Both the position numbers and the translations under genes were made by a program. Positions 41,095 to 49,603 of a stretch of DNA of 64,000 bases are shown in pieces. Position 1 is the stretch's first letter, and every line of letters begins with the position of its first letter. The notes under the pieces are model-generated. The model ran no database searches and was not told the DNA's origin. It worked only from the letters and a program-made list of their open reading frames with translations. Source of the stretch: Bacillus pseudomycoides DSM 12442 (GTDB taxonomy: Bacteria; Bacillota; Bacilli; Bacillales; Bacillaceae_G); contig NZ_CM000745.1 of NCBI RefSeq assembly GCF_000161455.1, forward strand, positions 252,459-316,458, in the 5' to 3' direction.

Positions 41095-42621
41095 TTATTC
41101 TCCATCAACCCGTTTTAACGGCTTATCTGCCGGCCCCTCAATTACATCTCCTTCAATTGAAAAGCGTGATCCATGACAAGGACAATCCCACGTACAATCC
41201 CCGCTATTCCATTCTACTTCACAGCCAAGGTGTGTACAGGTCGTATCAACAATATGCAATTTTCCTTCGTTGTCTTTATAAGCGCCTGCACGTTTTCCAT
41301 GTACTCTTACAACGGCACCTTCACCATTTTCAAGATCTTCTGGTTTACGCAGAGCAAATTCTAACTTGCCTTCGATCAAATGTTTTGCTACATCAAGGTT
41401 TTGAGAAACAAATGTTTTTATATCTGGATCTGCATGGAATCGTGATGGGGCAAAGAGTTCTTTATACGGGTTATCTATTTTTGTAATAGAGTCCTTTAGT
41501 AGTTGAGCTGCAGCAGTTCCTGTTGTCATCCCCCATTTTCGATAACCTGTTGCAACGAATATATTTGGATTATTTTCATTAATATGGCCGATGTAAGGTA
41601 GTTTATCTAGGGTAATTAAGTCTTGTGCTGACCATCTGTAAGGGATTGCATCTATTCCAAATGTTTCTTCTGCGAAAGAGTGCAATGCTTCATAATGAAG
41701 CATTGTATTGATTCCTTGTCCTGTTTTATGACTTTCACCCCCAACAAGAATAATTTTTTCTCCATTTACTGTTGTGTAACGTAAGGAGCGTGTAGGAGTG
41801 TCTATGCTTAAATACATGCCTCCGGGATAATCTTTTTTTGCTTTTATAGCTAGAACGTAGGAACGTTCTGCATACATTCTTGCGAAGAAAAAGCTATTTG
41901 CATCATAGAAAGGAAAATGAGAACAGGAGACGACATATCCACATGTAATACGATGGCCATCTTTTGTAATGATTTGCGGATAGAATCCTTTCTCGATATC
42001 GATTGCAGTGGTTTGCTCATAGATTGTTCCGCCTGCTTCAATAAACTGTTCAACAAGGTTCTTTAAATAATGAAGAGGATGGAACTGTGCTTGTTTTTTC
42101 ATAACAAGTGCTCCCTGAACTGAGATAGGAAGTGGAATGGACTCTACATAGTCACAAGGAATATTTAGTTTTTTATAAGCTTCATATTCTTTTGTTAATT
42201 TCCGTAATCCGTCATTGCAAGTTGTATATAAGTAGGCGTCCTCTTCAGTAAAGTCACAATCAATGTTATTTGTTCGGACTGTTTCTTTTATAAATTGCAA
42301 TGCTTTTTCGTTTGCCTCATAGTATAGGCGCGCTTGATCAGCTCCAAAATGATCAATGAGCTCATCATAAATGAGATCGTGTTGTGCTGTGATTTTTGCA
42401 GTCGTATGGCCTGTCGTTCCATTTAAAATATTTCCGGAATCGATTAAAACAACTTTCATGCCCTCTTTTGCAAGTAAATAAGCAGTTGTGATGCCTGTAA
42501 TTCCAGCACCAATAATTGCAACTTCTGCTTTTATATTTTCTGATAGCTTGGGGAAAATAGGGAATGAAGTAGAATCGCGCCAGTACGGTTCTGGAAATTT
42601 GGGAAATGAATTGTTTGTCAT
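41095..42621 (-). CDS. FAD-dependent oxidoreductase with C-terminal Rieske domain (YhfW-like)
   Basis: A 508-residue fusion. The N-terminal DAO-type flavoprotein domain (about 1-400) starts with VAIIGAGITGITTAYLLA, has NGTTGHTTAKITAQH, and ends with the FAD contact NIFVATGYRKWGMTTG. The C-terminal Rieske [2Fe-2S] domain (about 420-508) has CTHLGC and CPCHGSRF, the two Cys-His pairs. The layout equals YhfW of B. subtilis. No membrane anchor, so a soluble electron-transfer enzyme; the substrate is unknown. CAGGAGGGA precedes ATG 42621. It is monocistronic. Confidence 0.92.
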   Translation of the reverse strand: MTNNSFPKFPEPYWRDSTSFPIFPKLSENIKAEVAIIGAGITGITTAYLLAKEGMKVVLIDSGNILNGTTGHTTAKITAQHDLIYDELIDHFGADQARLYYEANEKALQFIKETVRTNNIDCDFTEEDAYLYTTCNDGLRKLTKEYEAYKKLNIPCDYVESIPLPISVQGALVMKKQAQFHPLHYLKNLVEQFIEAGGTIYEQTTAIDIEKGFYPQIITKDGHRITCGYVVSCSHFPFYDANSFFFARMYAERSYVLAIKAKKDYPGGMYLSIDTPTRSLRYTTVNGEKIILVGGESHKTGQGINTMLHYEALHSFAEETFGIDAIPYRWSAQDLITLDKLPYIGHINENNPNIFVATGYRKWGMTTGTAAAQLLKDSITKIDNPYKELFAPSRFHADPDIKTFVSQNLDVAKHLIEGKLEFALRKPEDLENGEGAVVRVHGKRAGAYKDNEGKLHIVDTTCTHLGCEVEWNSGDCTWDCPCHGSRFSIEGDVIEGPADKPLKRVDGE

Positions 42622-43242
42622 CGTATGTCCCTCCTGTTTTAAAATAATTTACTACTTATTTTTTCCAATTTATATAAAATTCATGTAGCTTATTTTCAAT
42701 CTAGGAGAAGGAGATACTGTACAGTGAACAGAAGAAATTGAGAATAAGTTTTAAATATTTACAAAACATAAATATTATTCTAATATAATAAAAATGAGTA
42801 TTCCTTTATAAGGTTATTTTAAATGACAGTCGATTCTATAAAGAATTATTGATGTTCATATATAAGCTTTTCTTGAGTGAAGCAGACTTTCTTATATGTG
42901 AAAGTATTTATATATATAATGGATAAAAGCTTATAAAACCTATGCTTTTCCTTTGGTGAAATAAAATATTATTATAAAAATATAACCACATTTTATTACT
43001 AGGTCATAAAAGTTATTGACAATATGGAAAGTCTATTGATATGATTCATCATGTGGAAAGGTTGATAAAGAGTAAAAAGAGAAATGTTTTTCATTGATAA
43101 TAAAAGCGAAAATGAGTGACGATAGAGTGAGTATGATTTACTTATTATAAATGCTTTTTGTAATTAACTAGTATTATCAATCTGGAAACAAGAATTGATT
43201 TATGCAAGTTGCGTAAGCGCGGCATAAGAAAGGGGCAAAAGG
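42622..43242. other. 621-bp AT-rich intergenic region upstream of the desaturase
   Basis: No gene of supportable length. It holds the divergent promoters of the Rieske gene and the desaturase. An inverted repeat (TATAAGCTTTT at 42861-42871 with AAAAGCTTATA at 42925-42935) encloses an AT-rich segment. The desaturase transcript from the promoter near 43016 would have a leader of about 190 bases. Confidence 0.55.
43016..43045 (+). promoter_or_regulatory. Sigma-A promoter of the desaturase gene
   Basis: TTGACA and TATGAT separated by 18 bases. Confidence 0.65.
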
Positions 43243-44328
43243 ATGAAGGAGCTTCATACGTTTGGATGGTATGCAGCACGTGTATCGCCGCATTTGCCAA
43301 AAAAAGCATTTAAACCAGTTCCAACTCGTTTGTTTGGTGGACTGGCTTATTTACTTGTGGCGGTAGCTGGGTTAATAGCGATTGGTTTATTCGATTTGAA
43401 TGTGTGGGCAAATCTTGGAATTGCAATTGTTCTAGGGTTATGTTTTGCTTCACTTGGATTTTTAGGACATGAAATCTTGCACGGAACAGTTGTAAGAAAA
43501 GCATGGCTTCGTGATTTTTTAGGGGCAATTGCATTTATGCCATTATCTACAGGACCGAAATTGTGGAGAAAATGGCACAATGCGACGCACCATGTTCATA
43601 CACAGCATGAAGAACATGACCCTGATGCGTGGCCAACACTTGAAAAGATGAAGAAGAGTAAATTTTTAAGATGGGTGTATCGTATGCCCTTGCATGTGCG
43701 TTCTTTCTTCAGTTTTCTGTCACTAACAATTCAATTTACAATACATTCAACTCGTATGTTCTTTCATTTTATAAAAGAATTTAAGTCATCGAATCAGAAG
43801 TCTGTATGGCTTCAACTTCTTTTGCCATGGACGGTTTGGATTAGTTTGCTATTTATTATGGGGCCTACGAAGTGGTTGTTTGCTTATGTGATTCCATTAC
43901 TCATTGCAAACTTTATTGTAATGGGCTATATTGCAACAAATCACCGTTTAAATCCAATTGTTCCTGTAAATGATCCATTAGCTAACTGTTTATCTGTAAC
44001 AGTGCCGCGCTGGGTTGATGTTTTGCATTTTAACTTCTCATATCATACGGAACATCATTTGTTCCCTGCTATGAGTTCTAAGTATTACCCATTAGTAAAA
44101 GAAAAAATTAAAGAAATGTGGCCGGAGCGTTATCATGAAATGCCGATGACGAAAGCAATGGCAGCACTTTGGAACACACCTCGCGTATATTATCAAGGCA
44201 GTGAATTAGTTGATCCTCATAGGGAACATTTCTATGGTTCTTTAGGGAATGGGTTAGACCCTGATAATATTGCATATCGTGAGGAGCATATAGAAGAACA
44301 GGAAACTATCAAAAAAGTGAATCCATGA
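43243..44328 (+). CDS. Membrane fatty-acid desaturase
   Basis: A 361-residue acyl-lipid desaturase-type membrane enzyme, inserting a double bond into fatty acyl chains to fluidise the membrane. Three histidine boxes bind the di-iron centre: GHEILHG (about 75-80), HNATHHVHTQHEEHD (about 109-123) and YHTEHHLFP (about 268-276). Hydrophobic hairpins lie at about 30-80 and 185-235. GAAAGGGGCAAAAGG precedes ATG 43243. A long leader and no adjacent two-component genes; temperature control as for B. subtilis Des is possible but not visible. Confidence 0.9.
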   Translation: MKELHTFGWYAARVSPHLPKKAFKPVPTRLFGGLAYLLVAVAGLIAIGLFDLNVWANLGIAIVLGLCFASLGFLGHEILHGTVVRKAWLRDFLGAIAFMPLSTGPKLWRKWHNATHHVHTQHEEHDPDAWPTLEKMKKSKFLRWVYRMPLHVRSFFSFLSLTIQFTIHSTRMFFHFIKEFKSSNQKSVWLQLLLPWTVWISLLFIMGPTKWLFAYVIPLLIANFIVMGYIATNHRLNPIVPVNDPLANCLSVTVPRWVDVLHFNFSYHTEHHLFPAMSSKYYPLVKEKIKEMWPERYHEMPMTKAMAALWNTPRVYYQGSELVDPHREHFYGSLGNGLDPDNIAYREEHIEEQETIKKVNP

Positions 44329-44363
44329 TTCTGGAATAGATTATTTAGAACCCTTTAACTATA

Positions 44364-44398
44364 AAAGCAAGCTACCTAAAAAGTAGCTTGCTTTTTTT
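44364..44398 (+). terminator. Terminator after the desaturase gene
   Basis: An 11-12 bp stem (AAGCAAGCTAC with GTAGCTTGCTT), 7-base loop, T7. Confidence 0.9.
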
Positions 44399-44491
44399 AG
44401 TTTGTATTTTGGTTGTTTTTTTGCATGTAATAGTAACTTTTCATTGATTCCTTTTTCAATCTAATAGATGAAAGGGTTGCTACAATTCTTC

Positions 44492-45184
44492 CTATAAAGA
44501 GACTGCTTTTTCTTTCTCTTTATTTACTTGTATAGAATTACTTTGTTTACGCTGAAGTTTTTTCTCTAAGAGATTTACGAGGTAAGTAAACAAAAGGACG
44601 AGTACAAGATAATAGGCACTAACAACAATGTATGTTTCAAGTTGCTTAAAGTTTCCAGCAGCTATAGATAAACCGGATCCCCAAAGCTCAGACATTCCTA
44701 CGTATGCGACAAGGGAAGAATCTTTTAATCCAATGACAAATTGGTTTCCGAGCGGAGGGATTGATAATCGAAATGCTTGTGGTAAAATGATACGGCGCAT
44801 AGCGAGTGGATAGGACATTCCTAAAGAACGAGCCGCTTCTAATTGGCCGCGATCGACCGATTGAATGGAGCCACGGAAAATTTCTGTAATATATGCACCG
44901 TTATGAATTGCTAAAGCAATGGCACCAGCCCAAAATGGAGACAGAACGATAATAGACGTAATGCCGAAATAAAGAATCATGATTTGAACGATTAATGGTG
45001 TGCCTCGGATAACAGCAATATATATGTGTGCAATACTATTTAAAATTTTATTATTGGAAATACGAAAAAAGGCGAATAGAAGTCCGATTAATGAACCAAG
45101 TAATAATGAAGTTAATGTTAATTGTAAAGTCATGACAATTGCTTTTAGAAATGTTGGATATGTAGATATGAAAATTTCAATCAT
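44492..45184 (-). CDS. Polar amino-acid ABC transporter permease
   Basis: A 230-residue HisM/GlnP-family permease with five predicted spans. The EAA loop is GQLEAARSLGMSYPLAMRRIILPQAFRLSIPPLGNQF (about residues 126-160), where the ATPase docks. ATG 45184 is used behind GAGGTGA; an in-frame GTG nine bases earlier is part of that site. It is the last gene of a three-gene minus-strand importer operon with its binding protein and ATPase upstream. Substrate likely a polar amino acid or cystine; not decidable here. Confidence 0.9.
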   Translation of the reverse strand: MIEIFISTYPTFLKAIVMTLQLTLTSLLLGSLIGLLFAFFRISNNKILNSIAHIYIAVIRGTPLIVQIMILYFGITSIIVLSPFWAGAIALAIHNGAYITEIFRGSIQSVDRGQLEAARSLGMSYPLAMRRIILPQAFRLSIPPLGNQFVIGLKDSSLVAYVGMSELWGSGLSIAAGNFKQLETYIVVSAYYLVLVLLFTYLVNLLEKKLQRKQSNSIQVNKEKEKAVSL

Positions 45185-45225
45185 CAACGTCACCTCAATA
45201 TAGAATTTATTTTAGGAAATAGATG

Positions 45226-45262
45226 CAAATACCCCACGGCTGAGGTGGGGCATCGCTTATGG
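45226..45262 (-). repeat. GC-rich hairpin in the spacer between binding protein and permease
   Basis: CCCCAC and GTGGGG pair around GGCTGAG, in an otherwise AT-rich 115-base spacer. It lacks a T run. It may stabilise the upstream message or be a trace of an IS200/IS605-type end (see findings). Confidence 0.55.
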
Positions 45263-45299
45263 ATTAAAAATGATTTGTTTTTTAGAAGGGTAAATCATT

Positions 45300-46085
45300 T
45301 TATTTTGTCTTTTCCTCTTCTCCAAGAATATTTTTTCCAAACCATTTTTTACTGATTTTTTCATATGTGCCATCTTTAATAATTTCCTCTAATGCTTTGT
45401 TTACTTTCTTCACCATCTCTTTATCATCCTTGCGAATTGCAATTCCCATTTCCTCAAGATTTAATGGTTTTCCAGCTTCTTTTATATTTGATTTTCCTTC
45501 TTTTATCATACGAAGACCAACCATTTGATCCGTAATAACAGCATCTACTCGGCCTGGTTCCAAATCCATAAGAGCTGTAATGTCACTGTCGTATTCTGTG
45601 ATTTGATCTGTATGTTTTTCCACAAGTTTTTTAAATGTACTAGCTTTTACAACACCGATTTTTTTTCCTTTTAAGTCTTCTACTGAAGAAATGGAATTGT
45701 TCTTTTTAGCTACGAAAATTTGTGCACCAGAGCGATAGTATGGATTCGTAAAATTAACGGCTTTTAGGCGGTCTTCTGTAATTGCCATACTTCCTAATAT
45801 GACGTCATATTTTTTTGCTTTTAGACCTTGAATCAATGTTTCCCAAGGATTTGTAACTGGAACAGGCTTCATTCCCATTTTTTTTGCGAGTGCCTCACCA
45901 ATTTCGACATCAAAACCAACTAGTTTTCCGTCATTTTCTTTGAAATTAAAAGGTTTATATAAGCCGCTCATTGCGTAGCGAAACTCTTTCCCTTCATTTG
46001 TTGAAGTTTCCTTACTACAGGCTCCAAGGACGAAGGATACACATAGTGTAATTGCTGCAAAAGCAGTAAGTATTTTCTTTCTCAT
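45300..46085 (-). CDS. Polar amino-acid-binding lipoprotein of an ABC importer
   Basis: A 261-residue solute-binding lipoprotein of family 3. Signal MRKKILTAFAAITLCVSF, lipobox LGAC (Cys22). The mature part begins FRYAMSGLYKPFNFKENDGKLVGFDVEIGEALAKKMG, the family-3 signature, followed by ILGSMAITEDRLKAVNFTNPY. ATG 46085 is used after GGAGGGG; the frame extends upstream through a structured spacer. It is second in the operon ATPase-binding protein-permease, an order less usual than binding protein first. Confidence 0.92.
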   Translation of the reverse strand: MRKKILTAFAAITLCVSFVLGACSKETSTNEGKEFRYAMSGLYKPFNFKENDGKLVGFDVEIGEALAKKMGMKPVPVTNPWETLIQGLKAKKYDVILGSMAITEDRLKAVNFTNPYYRSGAQIFVAKKNNSISSVEDLKGKKIGVVKASTFKKLVEKHTDQITEYDSDITALMDLEPGRVDAVITDQMVGLRMIKEGKSNIKEAGKPLNLEEMGIAIRKDDKEMVKKVNKALEEIIKDGTYEKISKKWFGKNILGEEEKTK

Positions 46086-46114
46086 CAAAACCCCTCCTAT
46101 ATATTCATCCTGCA

Positions 46115-46195
46115 CATACGGGGTAAACAGCCGTATCTTAATTGCTATGGAAAGTTTCCATGGGTGGGGCAATTAGGCCACCCGTATGAGTTTTA
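46115..46195 (-). other. Structured RNA-like spacer between ATPase and binding-protein genes
   Basis: On the minus strand an outer stem (CATACGGGT with ACCCCGTATG) closes over a second stem (AATTGC with GCAATT) that encloses the hairpin ATGGAAACTTTCCAT. The segment is far more GC-rich than the surroundings. It could be a regulatory RNA, a processing site, or the end of a mobile element. A further hairpin (GGGAGAGAAGTCCCTC, about 46213-46230) lies between it and the ATPase stop codon. Confidence 0.6.
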
Positions 46196-46230
46196 ATGGT
46201 TTAAGTATTCGTGGGGAGAGAAGTCCCTCT

Positions 46231-46953
46231 CTATAAAATGTTTCGTAAAAACTGTTTTGCTCTCTCATTTGACGGTGCTGAAAAAAATTGTTCTGGTGGT
46301 GCATCCTCTACAATTTGTCCATTATCCATAAAAATGACGCGATCTGCTACATCCCGTGCAAAGTTCATTTCATGGGTGACGATTACCATTGTCATTCCTT
46401 CACCAGCAAGCTCTTTCATAACTTGGAGTACTTCTCCAACAAGTTCAGGATCAAGAGCAGATGTAGGTTCATCAAATAGCATGATTTTAGGATTCATTGC
46501 AAGTGCGCGTGCGATCGCAACACGTTGTTTTTGTCCACCAGATAAAAGGTGAGGTGTCACGTTTGCTTTGTCTTGTAATCCAACCTTTTGTAATAGGTCG
46601 GTTCCAATTTCTTTCGCTTTTGTTTTGTCCATTTTTTTTACATGAATAGGTGCTTCTATGATGTTTTCTAATGAGGTCATATGTGGAAAGAGGTTAAAAT
46701 GTTGAAATACCATTCCAACATTTTCGCGGACTTTGTTTAAGTTTGTACTTTTAGGATTAATTCGTTTCCCTTGTAAGTGAATTTCCCCTTCATCGTACAT
46801 TTCTAAAAAGTTGAGACAACGAAGTAAAGTGCTTTTTCCTGAGCCGCTCGCGCCAATTAAAACAACAACTTCTTTTTCTTTTACTTCTAAATTGATCCCT
46901 TTTAAAACGTCTAATGAACCAAATGACTTTACTAGATTTTGAACTTGAATCAT
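46231..46953 (-). CDS. Polar amino-acid ABC transporter ATPase (GlnQ-like)
   Basis: A 240-residue ATP-binding subunit. Walker A is GASGSGKST (residues 33-41), Q loop FQHFNLFPHMT, signature LSGGQKQR, Walker B IMLFDEPTSALDPE, and the His switch in VTHEMNFA. Length and motifs match the polar-amino-acid group. GGGGGATTGGT precedes ATG 46953. It is first in the operon. Confidence 0.93.
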   Translation of the reverse strand: MIQVQNLVKSFGSLDVLKGINLEVKEKEVVVLIGASGSGKSTLLRCLNFLEMYDEGEIHLQGKRINPKSTNLNKVRENVGMVFQHFNLFPHMTSLENIIEAPIHVKKMDKTKAKEIGTDLLQKVGLQDKANVTPHLLSGGQKQRVAIARALAMNPKIMLFDEPTSALDPELVGEVLQVMKELAGEGMTMVIVTHEMNFARDVADRVIFMDNGQIVEDAPPEQFFSAPSNERAKQFLRNIL

Positions 46954-47145
46954 ACCAATCCCCCAGTCAAATTTGTATTTTACAAATGTTTCCCCTTATT
47001 TTTGTTATTAGTCATAAAGTGCCAAAACCCTTTATTTTTTGCGAAAAACATTGTCTAGAGGACGTGAAATTAGGAAGATGATTCGGTTAGTAAGGTGATA
47101 AAAAGAGGCTTTGAAGAAAATAAAAAAGTGAGAGAAATTTATATT

Positions 47146-48480
47146 TTATTTATGGAAGGGAGGGATGCTTTGTGGGAATCGAAAAACATTACAAGGGTCA
47201 TATACTGTTTTTACTTTACGTAACCTTGTAAAGTTTGTGCCATAGTAAGTGTTTTGCCAATCTGTAATATCAATATCAGGCCAATTGACATAATCACCTA
47301 ATGTATAAGGTGCCATAGCATTTCGTAAATCTTTAATCCAACGTATATTTTGTTGTTCCTCATTGTCGCATTTCCAAGATGTAAGGTATTCTTGAGCAAT
47401 AATTGCTTTTCGATGGAAATAAGCTGTTTCACTTGGAGCAATGTCTTCTACAGCTCCTACGAGTGATTGATGCCAAACGCTCGCTGAAGAATTTGGAGCA
47501 TGACTAAGAAAATGCTTTAGAACTTGAATCCCTTTAAGCGGAATTGCCTTATATACATAAGAACCAGAACGTTTGAATTTTTCTGGGATGTTACCACTAT
47601 TAAAGAATTCAACTGCTTGTATATAAGGAACTTCTTCTATGAACAGAGAAGGAGTTCCAGCTTGTAATACAGGTGCCAGTAAATCGAGGAGTTCCGAAGG
47701 ATGACCAACAAATTCTCCTTTTACTTCAATTTTATTTCTCTGTTTAGAAAATAATTCAATAGATGAAGTAAGACGCTCATCTATATAAGGTGCCCAGTTT
47801 TGCCAAGCTTGAAATGCGGTAATAAAGTTTTTCCATTCCCAAGTGAGTGAAAAAATCGAGACGTTTTGAATGGGGTGAACACGAAATGTTAAAGATGTAA
47901 CAATTCCGAAGTTCCCACCGCCACCGCCGCAGCATGCCCAAAATAAATCAGCGTTTTCTCTTTCGCTGGCACGAATAAATCTTGCCCCTTTTTTACCAAC
48001 TGCTTGCACCATGTCTATTTCTAATAGTTGATCACAAGTTAATCCAAATAAGCGTGATAACATACCAATGCCACCACCAAGTGTTAATCCAACAATTCCA
48101 ACGCTGGCGCTGGTGCCAGCTGGTAATGTGACGCCATATTTCCACAGCTCTTTATAAACAGCACCAAGGTCTGCTCCAGCCTCAATGGTTGCTGTTAAGC
48201 TGTCCTGCTGGACTATAATTCGATTCATTTCACTTACATCAATAATAAGTCCACGATTCACAAGGGAAAAGTTTTCATAGTTATGGCGACCACTTCGTAC
48301 ACGAAATGGTATATGACGTTCACGTGCCCACTTCAAGGCATTGCATACATCTTGAGTATTTTGACAGAAGACAATTATGCAGGGGAGCTTTGGAAGACTT
48401 AAATTTAAGTTTATGCGAGCTACATCATATTCAGGATCTTCTGGAGTTACAATGCGCCCTGTTAATTTTGTTTTTTTCAT
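47146..48480 (-). CDS. FAD-linked oxidoreductase of the berberine-bridge (BBE) type
   Basis: A 444-residue flavoprotein of the PCMH/BBE family. The 8-alpha-histidyl FAD site is expected in VRSGRHNYENFS (His near 63), followed by PAGTSASVGIVGLTLGGGIGMLSR and CGGGGGNFGIVTSLTF. The C-terminal BBE block is YYGTNFTRLRKVKTVYDPCNVF. The second (cysteinyl) FAD link of bicovalent members is not evident at the expected place. It has no signal peptide. AAAGGAACAATATA precedes ATG 48480. Related B. subtilis proteins (YgaK, YvdP) are coat-associated or uncharacterised oxidases of sugars or alcohols. Confidence 0.9.
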   Translation of the reverse strand: MKKTKLTGRIVTPEDPEYDVARINLNLSLPKLPCIIVFCQNTQDVCNALKWARERHIPFRVRSGRHNYENFSLVNRGLIIDVSEMNRIIVQQDSLTATIEAGADLGAVYKELWKYGVTLPAGTSASVGIVGLTLGGGIGMLSRLFGLTCDQLLEIDMVQAVGKKGARFIRASERENADLFWACCGGGGGNFGIVTSLTFRVHPIQNVSIFSLTWEWKNFITAFQAWQNWAPYIDERLTSSIELFSKQRNKIEVKGEFVGHPSELLDLLAPVLQAGTPSLFIEEVPYIQAVEFFNSGNIPEKFKRSGSYVYKAIPLKGIQVLKHFLSHAPNSSASVWHQSLVGAVEDIAPSETAYFHRKAIIAQEYLTSWKCDNEEQQNIRWIKDLRNAMAPYTLGDYVNWPDIDITDWQNTYYGTNFTRLRKVKTVYDPCNVFRFPQSIPPFHK

Positions 48481-48877
48481 TATATTGTTCCTTTCTATAT
48501 GAGATTGGTTCTTATTATTGTATGAGAAAGCTTGTTTAAGAGTGTTTGAATTATAAATAGTATGTATATGAAGAATGAATAGGCTGATTAAAATGTTAGT
48601 ATATTTTTCTGGGAAATTTAATTAAAATTAGAAATATATGGATGTGCATTCAGCAGTATGTATTTAGTGTTGCCATACTAGATACTATAGAAATTTTTAG
48701 CAGTACTCCAACAGAAGTCCCCTTTCTCAAGTACGTGCAGGACATAGTCCAGGATGAAATCATATAAGAGGGATAATTATAAACTATGAACGTTTCCGCA
48801 ACATTTACCTTTATCTCTTTCGAATGGAAATTATAGCAAGATATAATAAAGTTATAATATTCGAAAGGATGTCTTTT
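48481..48877. other. Intergenic region before argR, with a doubtful 41-codon frame
   Basis: Nearly 400 bases. A plus-strand frame 48642-48767 (starting MCIQQYVFSV, ending VQDIVQDEII) has protein-like composition in its second half (PTEVPFLKYVQDIVQDE) but no good ribosome site; it could be the remains of a gene. The argR promoter lies near its right end (AT-rich, TATAAT-like near 48840-48860). Confidence 0.35.
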
Positions 48878-49327
48878 ATGAAAAAGGAGAAAAGACAACG
48901 GCTAATCAAACAATTGATAAGAGAGTGTGAAATAGATACACAAGAGAAATTAGTAGAATTGTTAGAAGAACATGGTGTAGTAGTTACACAAGCAACGATT
49001 TCACGAGATATTCGTGAATTAAATTTAATAAAGGTAACCTCTGCAAGTGGATTAACAATATATAAGATTTTTTCAGAAGACAGTTTACAAACGGATATGA
49101 AATTAAAGAAAAAAATAAAAGAAGTTGTTGTGAAAATTGATTGTGTAGAGCAATTAACAATTATTAAAACATTACCGGGAAATGCCCATGTTATTGGTGT
49201 ATTATTGGATTCTTTAGATTGGAAAGAAAAAGTAGGATGTATATGTGGAAATGATACGTGCCTTGTGATTTCTCGATCACAATCGGATAGGAAGGTTCTA
49301 GAAGAAAGATTGAAATTGATTATGTAA
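48878..49327 (+). CDS. argR: Arginine-responsive repressor/activator ArgR of the arc operon
   Basis: A 149-residue ArgR/AhrC protein. The N-terminal winged helix has the recognition helix VTQATISRDIRELNLIKV (about 34-52). The C-terminal oligomerisation/arginine domain has LPGNAHVIGVLLDSLDWKEKVGCICGNDTCLVI (about 104-136) with the arginine-binding aspartates. ATG 48878 follows AAAGGATG; the frame extends 18 codons upstream. It is adjacent to the arginine deiminase genes, so it is the pathway-specific ArgR that senses arginine and switches the arc operon. It has its own terminator. Confidence 0.92.
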   Translation: MKKEKRQRLIKQLIRECEIDTQEKLVELLEEHGVVVTQATISRDIRELNLIKVTSASGLTIYKIFSEDSLQTDMKLKKKIKEVVVKIDCVEQLTIIKTLPGNAHVIGVLLDSLDWKEKVGCICGNDTCLVISRSQSDRKVLEERLKLIM

Positions 49328-49330
49328 GTG

Positions 49331-49373
49331 AAGATCCTATTTCTAATTTTTATTAGAAATAGGATCTTTTTTT
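49331..49373 (+). terminator. Terminator of argR
   Basis: A 17-bp stem (AAGATCCTATTTCTAAT with ATTAGAAATAGGATCTT) and 4-base loop followed by T5 or more. Confidence 0.92.
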
Positions 49374-49496
49374 GAAATTTTAATATGAATTAGTAAAGGG
49401 TTATTCATTATATATACGTAATATATAGCTGTTTTGCAAAATATGGAGCAAAAAACCTTATAAAAATACAAATATATATTATTTTAAAAAATAAAC

Positions 49497-49512
49497 TGTG
49501 AAATATTCCACT
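49497..49512 (+). promoter_or_regulatory. CRP/FNR-type operator upstream of arcA
   Basis: TGTGAAATATTCCACT matches TGTGA-N6-TCACT with one mismatch. The operon encodes its own CRP/FNR regulator (arcR), the likely ligand; cellular Fnr is the other candidate. Confidence 0.65.
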
Positions 49513-49517
49513 TGGAA

Positions 49518-49535
49518 ATGTTAGCGCTTTCACAA
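49518..49535 (+). promoter_or_regulatory. Possible cre site upstream of arcA
   Basis: ATGTTAGCGCTTTCACAA fits the cre consensus with one mismatch. Catabolite repression by CcpA is known for arginine deiminase operons. Confidence 0.5.
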
Positions 49536-49603
49536 AGAAGGAAGTACGTACCGTTTATTATGTATTTGTAGACATCAAACAAATTTAAAAGGAGGTACAA
49601 CAA

